Assembly: GCF_000001735.4 (NCBI RefSeq)
Contig: NC_003076.8
Location: 21,455,835 to 21,519,834, forward strand
Direction: 5' to 3'
Length of the DNA stretch: 64,000 nucleotides
Source: Arabidopsis thaliana
Lineage: Eukaryota; Streptophyta; Magnoliopsida; Brassicales; Brassicaceae
Shown here: piece by piece, positions 54,700-64,000 of the stretch
Layout: each line of letters starts with the position of its first letter
Numbering within the stretch: position 1 is the stretch's first letter
The notes under the pieces: generated by a model
What the model saw: only the letters and a program-made list of their open reading frames with translations
Told to the model about the DNA's origin: nothing
Databases searched by the model: none
Position numbers and translations under genes: made by a program

Positions 54700-57598
54700 T
54701 TATGTTAGAGAAGGTCCAACTTTGACGGGGTTTACAGCCCTGAAAGCTCTTCTTGAATACTCAAATGCCAAAACCAGAAGCCCGAAGAGGAAAAGTAGAA
54801 AGCCATGGAACTTTTCCGCTATGAAATGTGCAGGAGAGGCGACATTCTTGCCTTCCGTTGAGCTTCTAATCAATGTTAGTCTCCTCTTGAAATAACCTAA
54901 TAATTCGAAGAGCAAGCAAATAACGGAATGTTGATGTTAGTCTCAGAACGATCTTCAAAGAAGAAGAATGGTCTAAAAGAATGGAAATTGGGTATTTCTA
55001 TACCAGGTGTTTCCATGGTGAGGTTAGTCCAATCAGTTGATATTTTCTTCATTTCTGACGCCTTGATTAACTCGAGCAGAGCTTTATTAACCTGAAATTG
55101 ATTGACCAGAAGGTATGTTATTCGAGGTTCTGAGAATACCAACATGAGTAAGGAAAATGTGATCCCTCTTCCACATTGTAGCAATGTTGTTCCTTAAAGA
55201 CTTCAAAGCCTGTAAGTCTTTATAGTTTTCTTCTATCATAAGTAAAAATGAGATATAAGTAACGGTATAATCGCTTACAATGTTCGATCAGTTGCTACAG
55301 CAGTCAAGTGTTTTTCCAAATAGGTTTGCCTTTAAAACGTTTCTCCATATACGATTAAATCAGTTCATCATATTCATAGTCAACTTATTCTTATTTTCAG
55401 AATAGTCTGATTCTCTTTCGGTCTTATATTGTTCCTGTTAAGTTACAGTAATCTGAGTATGACATTCATTAACATTTACTGCAGGTTGGATGAGATTAAA
55501 GAGCGACAAAGACTTTAGTTATTAAGTCTTACATTCATCAGACGCAAGAGAGACAGAGAAGTTAAGACCTAGCTAAATAAGACAGAAGTACCTCTTCTGT
55601 TCTCTCGTGGCTTACAAGATGACCTCCATGAAGATCCACCATTCTAGCGACTGGATATAGCCTCTGTGCCAGTCTTCTTGCGTAACATATCTGAGCAATC
55701 ACATCATGTCTGCATATAACCCAACACATTCTCACATTAACTACTGTGTAAAGGTAAAGATGCTTTACAAGATCAACAAACTCAAGACTGAGTGCACAAG
55801 GTGACTTTGATTCTAATTTCTTTGGTGTTCCGTACCTTCCATGAATGACTGAGACAAGAAATCCAGCCGAGCGGATTAGTTCAATCTCTACTTTTGTGAT
55901 TTTGTGTAACCAACAAGCGTTAATTTGGCCATCAAACCCGTACTTGGACTGCATTCCAGTTTCTGATATTCCTTTTACATATTGCTGTATTGCATCACTC
56001 AAATATAAGTCACCTTAAATCGTTCACTAGTGATATGCTTATATGTCATTTTCTTCGCATAATAACCAGTAAACCCACCTGATATAAAATTGCCCGTCTT
56101 GTATTAGTTCCTACAGATTCTTCTAGGTAATCCTGCATATATAAACAGCATGAGAACATAATCACTCACAAGTTTCATCTGGACAGTAATACGCCAGCCT
56201 TAGATTTTGTTACCAAATTACTCTACTACCATAATTCTTCAAGACCAATGAGTTGATCTCTCAAGTCTCAACCAATTCTAAAGAACATAAATCTTCAAGA
56301 CCAATGACTTGATTTCTCTACCAACTTTGTTATAACCGAATAGAGAAAACAGCACCAAACTTTGCAATATAGAACGAAAGTTTCAAATGAAACACAGATT
56401 CAACAAATGCATGCCATATTTCAAACTCCAGTCGTTGCTCTATTAACTATAGTTCTAAGCCAATTTTGTTCTTAGTATTTCAGTACATCGAAGAGCAAAC
56501 TGAAAGTCCCCACCTTTGAATAATGTGTGTCCAAATCAACAGCTGCCCTTTGTTCAGGGGTCTTTGCTTTCAGAAAACGTATCGCAATGGAAAGCGATTT
56601 CCGGTCAAGCTGAAGCACATAAAAACAACAGTGCATGGTACTCAGAATTTTGTATCCAAGTGAAACATCACCTTGTGACAAATCATGACAAATAAGAAAA
56701 CAATAGTTTGTCTTCATGATAAGAAACCAACCGATATACACGTATGAACAAGTCATTGCTACCAAAGAAAGAAGATTCAACAACAACGCCACGTATATCA
56801 TTCAAGTACCTTAGGGAAGCATTCAAAACCTCCACCTGTAACATTAAGCAACGCCAAAGAAAGAACCCGTTCAGGCGCCATTGCAGCTAACTTGCAAGCT
56901 ATCATTGCTCCTGTTAATCAAAAAGCCAAGAGAGACTAAATAATTTGGCTCAGAAAAACAATCAATAGTCACTTGAGTGATCAAACATATTACCCATAGA
57001 ATGACCAATTATGTGAGCTTTCTTCCAACCCAAATGATCCAACAAACTAATTGAATCATTTGCCATTATCGTTGTTCTGTACCAAAACAAAACCCAAATT
57101 GAGTGAAGAAGCTAACAAAACCAATTTCACAGGAAATTGTTAAAACCGAGATTAAGAACACAAAGCAGAGAATTTTAAGTTCTTCAGTAATGAAATTGGC
57201 TCACGTGTACTCAGATTTGTGGGTAGGCACAGAGCTTCGACCCATACCACGATTATCGAAAGCGCAAACCTCGATGCCGGAATCATCGGAAACAATTCCT
57301 CCGTCGTCGTCATCATCGTCGTTGGGTTTATCCGTTCCCGTCAATCCCATGATTTGAGGACCCCATGACTCATGGGTTCCGGCTAAACCTGAACAAAATT
57401 AGAAAAACCCAATTGAAATCAAGCTCGGAATTGCTAAGGAAACTAATCAAATGGGAAAGATGGAGATTACAACAGACCTATGATGAGAAGAGCTTTGATA
57501 GGACCATGACCGTACGTTCTGTAGAAGATTTTGATTGCGGCATTGTTAAGCGTCGTCTCTGGGCCGACATCTTCTTTCACGACCTCGCAAAACGGCAT
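54700..57598 (-). CDS. Alpha/beta hydrolase with C-terminal membrane segment
   Basis: Ten exons, start ATG at 57596-57598 (MPFCEVVKEDVGPETTLNNA), stop at 54700-54702. The fold is clear: IKIFYRTYGHGP strand, oxyanion-side LAGTHESWGPQ, EVCAFDNRGMGRSS, nucleophile elbow GHSMG, acid in IHGRHDVIAQICYA, and His in DLHGGHLVSHER. So the Ser-Asp-His triad is complete. The last exon follows an acceptor at 54897-54898 and adds a basic stretch and one hydrophobic segment (FHGFLLFLFGLLVLAFEYSR), suggesting membrane attachment. An Asp-rich run sits between the first two motifs. Substrate unknown; related plant proteins are annotated only as hydrolases. Confidence 0.88.
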
Positions 57599-59520
57599 CG
57601 CTTTTTTTGTTCTCAAACTCTGATATCTGGGTGGGATCAGATTTTGAATAACCGGAGAGGAGAAGAGGAGAAGAAAGGAAAGGACTTTTCTATCGGAAGA
57701 GAGAGAGATTGGGTCTGTGGTGTGGTTCGGTTCGGTTTTTTGGGTGGAGGTTAGGACTGCCACGTAGGATTGGTCGGCTGGATTTTATTGGCGGGTAATA
57801 TCTAACAAAGGTCAACGGTCAAATTTTTTACACGAGAAAACTATGTTGTATAGAAATATAGCACGTGAAAAACGCTAGAAGTAGAAGTAGTACTACGTCA
57901 ATGGAATTCATATGCATCATATATAAGAGAAGCGATAATGGGTCTGAACACAAGTGGAGCATTAACCTAAAACAATAGCAACTTAGACCATTTGTTGAAG
58001 TAGTCACTACACTATTTTAATCTCCGGTTCAATTTGTTGAACTTTATAATGTTTTGCTATTTTGATCCGCGTTGCTTTATATTATATTGGTGTGGTTTCA
58101 GGAGAAGACAGATCGAGACACAAAACAAGGCAAGATCGTTACTGACATTTTATGCTGGACACTAGATAATTGTTCACCAGGACATGTGATAATAAAACCT
58201 CCATGACTTCGTGGCTGCTTTTTCATTATATATAGTTTAGGTCACCATCTTGTCGTAGCACAACCTGAAAACGCAATACCTTCTCCTGAAACGGAAAATA
58301 TTTGTTGGGAAGACCTATCATTTGGAAAGTACTTATGCCCGTCAAGGCTCACAATTTAGACGAAACGATCCACCAACAACTTAAGCTTTGAGTCTTTGAC
58401 CATAAGTGCGAGACGATTTTCTTGTATTGTTAATTTGTTATTGCTTGTTTTTGTGAACTGATCCTTAGTTTTTTTTTTCATCAAAAGTGATCATTTAGTT
58501 AAAGACTTAAAGTGCAATGAGAGTTTGGTTTCTTTATTTTTAAACTCTTGAAAAATTAATTTTGTCAATGAAGCAATACAAATTAAATTGCTGAAAAGGG
58601 ATAGTAAATCGTTTTTTGTCCTTACGGATTGGTGATGAAAATGGTATTCAACGGATGCAATACTTAGATGCACCAAATGATTTTTACCATATGCTAAACT
58701 TTAACACTAAACCAATTATACTTTACCTGGTAAATATTAAAAGGATTTTTTGTTTTCCAAAAACAGTTTTAGTATATGTACTTAATTACATAATACCGCG
58801 GTTAATAAATAGTTAAAAATTAAATTAGAAAAAAACACATACGTGTCTACAGTTTTAGTCTCGTACATAACACGAAAAATCATCTAATTGGTTACGTATT
58901 AATCATATCATTTTTACCTATTAGAAAAAAATTATTTATACATTTTTAGTATCTACTAATACGTTACGTGAGCACAAAAATTCATCTTCATCAGTGCTAA
59001 TAACTATGCGAAAATCTGATGACGATTCATTTGTCTAACAATTTATTTAGCTTAATACGAGTTTTTAAAGATGAAGCATACCCAAATTTCCCAAGAGACC
59101 AAAACGACAACGTTTGGGAGTAGCTAATATCGTAGTTAGCGCACGCCACTAACATCACCCATTGCACGGTCTCTCTCTACTCTCAAACTTCAAAAAGCTT
59201 TGGCTTTTTAGATTCACAGGAAAGAACCCTCAAAACACACAAAAAGCTGGTGATTTTTGCATTGCACCGATTCGCCTCCATCGATTTTGGACATTCTTGA
59301 ATTCTCCCTCCAAGTATTCCTGTGAAATTGACCGGAAAGTTCCTTCCTTTTTCAATTTCCGGTAAAAAGGAAAGTAATTGGGTACTGTAGACTTCCTTCT
59401 AGGGCTTGTGAACTTTCTAATCCTTCAGAAAACCCTCGAATTCGAAAAATTTGCTGCGAGATTGATAAATGACTAGTTAAAGATTTGAACTTTGATTTCT
59501 GGGTTTGCGATTTTATTCAA
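57599..59520. other. Intergenic: divergent hydrolase and RCF3 promoters
   Basis: 1.9 kb between divergent start codons. The hydrolase promoter is at 57600-57900. The middle is AT-rich with no supported gene. The RCF3 leader probably begins near 59170 (CT-rich tract after GCACGGTCTCTCTC). Confidence 0.5.
59469..59480 (+). other. Minimal upstream ORF in RCF3 leader
   Basis: ATG ACT AGT TAA, three codons, 40 bp before the main start. It may dampen translation if the leader includes it. Confidence 0.35.
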
Positions 59521-62363
59521 ATGGAGAGATCTAGATCCAAGAGAAACTACCACTATGACCAAGACTATGACGGAGATTCCATGCCTAGGTCTAAACCTCG
59601 CTACAACAATAATTACCACTTTGGTGGTGGCGGCGGAGGAAATAACAGATACCGTGGCGGCGGCGGTGGTGGAGGTGGAAATGGCCGGCCATCGAAGTCT
59701 CATCCTGAAACGATGGCAACAACGACTTATCGAATCCTCTGTCACGACGCTAAAGCAGGAGGTGTTATTGGTAAATCCGGGACAATTATCAAATCTATAA
59801 GGCAACACACCGGCGCGTGGATTAACGTGCACGAGCTAGTTCCTGGAGATGCAGAGCGTATCATTGAGATTTCTGATAATCGTAGGCGTGACCCTGATGG
59901 GAGAATGCCGTCTTTCTCTCCTGCTCAAGAGGCTTTGTTTAGTGTTCATGACAGGATTTTGGAGAGTGAAGCTCAGTTTGGTTATGGTGGACCTCCGCCG
60001 GAAGAGGAGGAGGATTACGGTGGAGTTAGACCTGGTGGAGGGAGAGTTGTGACTAGATTAGTGGTTTCTAGGATGCATGTTGGTTGTTTGTTGGGTAAAG
60101 GTGGGAAGATTATTGAGCAGATGAGGATTGAAACTAAGACTCATATTCGGATTCTTCCAAGAGAAAGTAACTTACCTCGTTGTGTTTCACTCTCTGAAGA
60201 GATTGTTCAGGTCTGAAAAATTGCTATTTTGAGAACATATTTGAAATGGTGAATCTTGTTGAGATTTTGATATGAAATGTAGTCAGTTTATTGAAATGCT
60301 AGATAATTTAAATGTGTGATTGTGAGGTTGAGGTTGTTGACAAGAGTTGAATCACTCTTATGTAGTTAGCTTGGTCATTATTTGTTATGTTTAAGCTTTC
60401 TTTGGTGTTTTCTACCTATGGGAAATGCATTTATAATGTTGGTTCTTTCAGATTGTAGGTGAACTAAATGCAGTGAAAAACGCTTTAGCCATTGTATCAT
60501 CTCGTCTAAGGGAGAGTCAGCATCGTGATCGGAGTAATTTCCAAGGGCGTTCACATTCACCAGAACGGTCGTTTGCAGCTGCGGGGGATGATTACATGCC
60601 ACAGCTAAGAAGACAATCATCCGATAGGTTTCCTCGTGGTAATTTTAGAAATAACAACTTCAGTTCTCGCCAGTCCAACTATGCAGAAGAAGCTCCAGCA
60701 GTTCCAGTTGGTGAGAATGTCTACTCCGAAGAGCTTGTGTTCCAGATTCTCTGCCCAGCTGACAAGATTGTTCGGGTTGTTGGGGAATCGCAAGGAATAA
60801 TTGATTTGCTTCAGAACGAGATCGGCGTGGACGTTAGAGTATCTGACCCAGTTGCTGGATCTGATGAACAGATAATCACCATTTCTTCGGAAGAGGTACT
60901 CTAAATACCCTCAGATCTTCTTCAATATTATCTGTTACATTTACAATTGTGAACTTGAAGTTTTGTATTCTTACTTTGCTTAGGCACCTGATGATCCATT
61001 TTTCCCTGCTCAAGAAGCCTTGTTGCACATTCAAACTCAGATCATAGATCTTATTCCGGATAAAGATAATTTAATAACAACAAGATTACTTGTCCCATCT
61101 AGAGACTCTATATGTTTGGAAGGGAAAGCAGGATCAGTATCTGAGATATCACGATTAACTGGAACAAGCGTACAAATTCTAGCTAGGGAAGAAATTCCCC
61201 GATGTGCTTCTATCAATGATGTTGTTATACAGGTATGTTTGTCTATTTTTGAGGAGTCGAGCATTTTCTAAACAACTTCTGGTCTCAAAAGAGAATTCTT
61301 ATGTGAATGTCGATGTAGATTACTGGCGAGATCAGAGCTGCTCGGGAAGCACTTGTTGAATTAACATTACTATTGAGGAGTCATATGTTCAAGGAGCTCT
61401 CTCAAAAGGAGACACCACCAGCTTCCACATCCACAACTGGCCCTCTCGAAGGTGTTGCAGGAGTAATGGAGGTAGCTTCATCAAATAACACAATTCAATC
61501 TCGTGAAGGTCCTACTAGTTCGAATCTGAACTTGCAGCAAGTTAGCACAATCTTGCCACAGTTTAAGGTTTTTGTTCTCATCAACAATCTTTTCAATATA
61601 AAGGCATCTGTAATCAGTTAGGGTCAGACTTATTTTTGCCATCGAAACAATGTAATATTACTATCAGGCTATGCATAATTACCTGAATACTTGGAAAGTA
61701 GTCTATGGTTCTTGTCCATTCGTGCAATGTCCCTATATTTACATATATTTTTCTCTTGGTTTTTATAGGAAGGTTTCGGATCAGTTGCAAAGGCGGGTGA
61801 AAGTGAACACCGGGAAGAGGTTCCTGTCACGACAAGCAGGTAGAGAAACTCCCAAATTTGATATATTTTCCCAAAACCGTACAAGTGCTTGTTTCACACC
61901 TTTCCTTCCTGCTTTTTGTTTTTTTCTCTAGAATGGCGGTACCACTTGTTACTAGAAGCACTCTTGAAGTTGTCTTACCAGAGGCGGTTGTTCCTAAGCT
62001 CGTTACGAAATCAAGAAACAAGCTTGCACAAATCAGTGAGGTAGAACTCTTTTTAACTGGAACTAGATTGGTGCAAATCATGACTCTAATCAAAATCTTT
62101 GACGCTTTGTCTTATCTCTTTCCCACTTGATCACAGTGGTCTGGAGCTAGTGTAACCATAGTTGAAGACAGACCAGAAGAAACACAGAATATCATTCGAA
62201 TTTCGGGTACACCCGAGCAAGCAGAGAGAGCTCAGAGTTTGCTTCAAGGCTTCATTTTGAGCAGTAAGTTTCTCTCTTTCCAAACTTTTATATCCGTATT
62301 GTACTGATCTATAAGTCTGATTTCCGTTCCTTGTTTGGTGCAGTACAAGAGGATGGACCGTGA
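59521..62363 (+). CDS. RCF3: RCF3/HOS5/SHI1 KH-domain RNA-binding protein
   Basis: Eight exons (59521-60210, 60452-60895, 60984-61232, 61319-61567, 61769-61839, 61932-62040, 62137-62263, 62344-62363) give 1,959 nt, 652 residues. I start at MERSRSKRNYHYDQD. Residues about 35-62 are a Gly/Arg-rich RGG-like segment. Five KH repeats follow. The first two have intact GxxG loops (GVIGKSGTIIKSI, CLLGKGGKIIEQM). The others are altered (VVGESQG, LEGKAGSV, LVTKSRNKL). The protein is a nuclear partner of CPL1/FRY2 that affects stress-gene expression, splicing and pri-miRNA processing. Symbol from memory. Confidence 0.95.
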
Positions 62364-63002
62364 ACTTGGACCAGATCATCAGTCAACACAGAGATGAAGA
62401 TCAAGAAACTGAGAAATGTGGAGTTATGTATGACTTGTTGAATATTAGGATTTCAGTAAGCAGTAGTTTAGATGAACATTCCACATTTTGACCATCACTC
62501 TTTGGTTTCTATGTTGTCTATTAGTCTTCTTTGTTTACATTGTTCTGTAACTTATTTAAAAAAGTCATTAAAGTTTAATCCGAATGACTAATCATTAAAG
62601 ACTCATCTTTAATTCACACCACCCCTATGTATATTGGAAGAACTTAAACGCTGCGTTTCACTTGAGTTAACATCATTGAGATTGGGGTGTTTTTGCCCTA
62701 GATAAAGTTTAGGGTGAAAACATAGATAAATCTTAAGTCGTATTTTACAAAAATAGCCACTGCTAAAACCTCACCTGCGGCTTCACCTTTCTTCGAGTTC
62801 GTGAAAAAGAGACGTCGCATCGCACCGCCGTCGCCATTTCCACCGTCGTAGCATTGCCGCTTCACTGGTGATTGATTCTTCCTTAACTTCTCTTTTTGTT
62901 TTCTCTGTTCTCTTATATCCGTCGTTTTCTAGGGTTTTCTCACTCCTTGTTGTGGAATCTCTCTTTGTAGACTGTCGCACTGAATATTGTTGAATCGAGA
63001 AA
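62364..63002. other. RCF3 3' flank and RPL9 promoter
   Basis: About 640 bp. A telo-box TAGGGTTT at 62930-62937, within a CT-rich leader, lies 66 bp before the RPL9 start, the typical arrangement for plant ribosomal-protein genes. Confidence 0.6.
62930..62937 (+). promoter_or_regulatory. Telo-box of ribosomal protein L9 gene
   Basis: TAGGGTTT, reverse of AAACCCTA, close to the start codon. This motif is enriched in promoters of translation genes. Confidence 0.55.
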
Positions 63003-64000
63003 ATGGCTTATGTTGGGCAAAGTAGAAACGTGATTCGGCATGTAGTCTCGAGAGGAACAGCTTATCACAAGTATGAAAATGCGATTCATCATCCTCTCCT
63101 TTTCGCTTGTCAAGGAGTTCGATACAGAAAATTAGAAGTTATTCTTACAACGGTGAGGTTTAATGATTCTGAAAGGCATGATTTTTATCGTTTGATTTTG
63201 AAATTTCCTTCACATTTCGTTGGGTTGAATTGAAATCAGATGGTGGGTTTGTTTTGATTTGTCTTGATCTTTATCTGATCTGGTTTTGTTAGGGCATTGA
63301 GAAGCTTGGCAAAGCTGGTGAGACTGTGAAGGTAGCTCCTGGATACTTCAGGAATCACCTTATGCCAAAACTTCTTGCTGTGCCTAACATTGACAAGTAT
63401 GCTTATCTCATCCGAGAGCAACGCAAGGTACTAGGCTCTTAATTTTGCAAAATAGATTTAGTCTGATATTAGGTCGTACAATGCTAGTGGTTTTCTCCTC
63501 TTGTTGTTGTGGTATCTAGGTTGTGATCTTGATGATGTTTAGTTCTTGATGTTAAGGGTAAAACAGATACTTTTGACATAATGTGATAGTGATATGGTAT
63601 TGAAACTATTTTGGTTTAGTGTTAGTGGCTTCTCCTTTAATTTGATTTCGTGATGGGAATGTCTTCAGATGTAAAGGGAACTGCAGATAGTTTTGACTTT
63701 CCCTGATAATCATTATGGTATCACAGTTAACTTGGTAAAGTGTTTGATTTCTTGATGGGAATATATTCAGATGTATAATCATGAAGAAGTAAAGGAGGAG
63801 GTTAAGGTGGTTCATAAAACTTCTGAAGTCCAGACAAAAGAGTATGAAAAGGCTGCAAAGCGTCTGGCGAATGCTAATTTGGTAAGTTTAGCTAACCCTC
63901 TTTATTCGCACTATTCAGCATTCTTGTTCTTGTTGAATATTTAAAATGGTGTAAATATGGGATCTATTTGTTTGATTAACAGGTATTGAGGAAGTTAGTT
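63003..64000 (+). CDS. Organellar ribosomal protein L9 (bL9), partial
   Basis: The 5' part of a bL9 gene that continues beyond the window. Exons: 63003-63152, 63293-63426, 63771-63881 and 63983 onward. The first exon (MAYVGQSRNVIRHVVSRGTA) is a mitochondrial-type presequence rich in Arg/His/Ser. The bL9 N-domain follows: IEKLGKAGETVKVAPGYFRN then HLMPKLLAVPNIDKYAYLIR, matching the bacterial pattern xxGKKGDxVxVxxGYxRNxLxPxxxA. Exon 3 encodes the start of the connecting helix (MYNHEEVKEEVKVV). It should bind 23S-type rRNA in the mitochondrial large subunit. Confidence 0.88.
63548..63770. repeat. Diverged tandem duplication inside RPL9 intron 2
   Basis: Two units of about 100-120 bp (63548-63668 and 63669-63770) share AGGG...CAGATA.TTTTGAC and end in TGATGGGAAT.T.TTCAGATGTA. 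The second unit ends at the true acceptor; the first ends in a near-identical decoy acceptor at about 63668. Confidence 0.6.

Noticed and set aside
59473-59832. 119-codon minus-strand frame
   Set aside because: Antisense to RCF3 exon 1 with its Gly-rich segment; a shadow.

Overview
The window is nuclear DNA of a compact dicot plant genome, almost certainly Arabidopsis thaliana chromosome 5. From memory the gene order matches roughly At5g52910 to At5g53070; those locus numbers were not looked up. The evidence is short AT-rich GT-AG introns, dense genes on both strands, plastid and mitochondrial targeting peptides, and plant-specific families (DUF295 organellar, ECA1/prolamin-like, phytolongin, RWP-RK/RKD). 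I recognise 19 protein-coding genes, one of them running off the right edge. No rRNA gene, tRNA gene or CRISPR array was seen.

Layout. 1-1.9 kb is AT-rich intergenic DNA with one likely SINE/MITE-type insertion. 1.9-10.8 kb holds a divergent pair: TIMELESS (minus) and plastid pyruvate kinase PKP2 (plus). 10.9-14 kb is an accessory stretch: a 1.2 kb direct tandem duplication whose units carry a CACTA-like terminus, then a degraded copia-type LTR fossil. 14.5-17.6 kb holds two tandem DUF295 organellar genes. 18-22.4 kb holds another divergent pair: a probable plant Treslin/TICRR/Sld3-type replication factor (minus) and a plastid DUF3143 protein (plus). 23-26 kb holds two near-identical small secreted ECA1-like genes flanking a TPM-domain thylakoid lumen protein. 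26.5-32 kb holds a Vma12/TMEM199-like V-ATPase assembly factor (minus), phytolongin PHYL2.1 (plus) and TAP46 (minus). 33-40.7 kb holds one large P2B Ca2+-ATPase-like gene on the minus strand. 44-50.5 kb holds a coiled-coil protein and a DUF688 protein (plus). 51-57.6 kb holds RKD4, a tiny four-exon KEOPS Pcc1 gene and an alpha/beta hydrolase (all minus). 59.5-64 kb holds RCF3/HOS5/SHI1 with five KH-type repeats and the start of an organellar ribosomal protein L9 gene (plus).

Themes. (1) The P2B gene keeps a full-length reading frame and membrane scaffold, yet its TGES, DKTGT, TGDN and TGDGxND motifs and the P-domain lysine are all altered, so it reads as a pseudo-ATPase. (2) TIMELESS and the Treslin-like gene each have a perfect E2F site just upstream, consistent with S-phase expression. 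(3) Both DUF295 organellar genes have a perfect match to the mitochondrial dysfunction motif in a duplicated promoter, consistent with retrograde control. (4) Two tandem gene pairs show mosaic identity suggesting gene conversion.

Splice sites were assigned by eye from GT/AG context and reading frame. For genes where exon sums are given they close in frame; for TIMELESS and the P2B gene individual borders may be off by a few bases.
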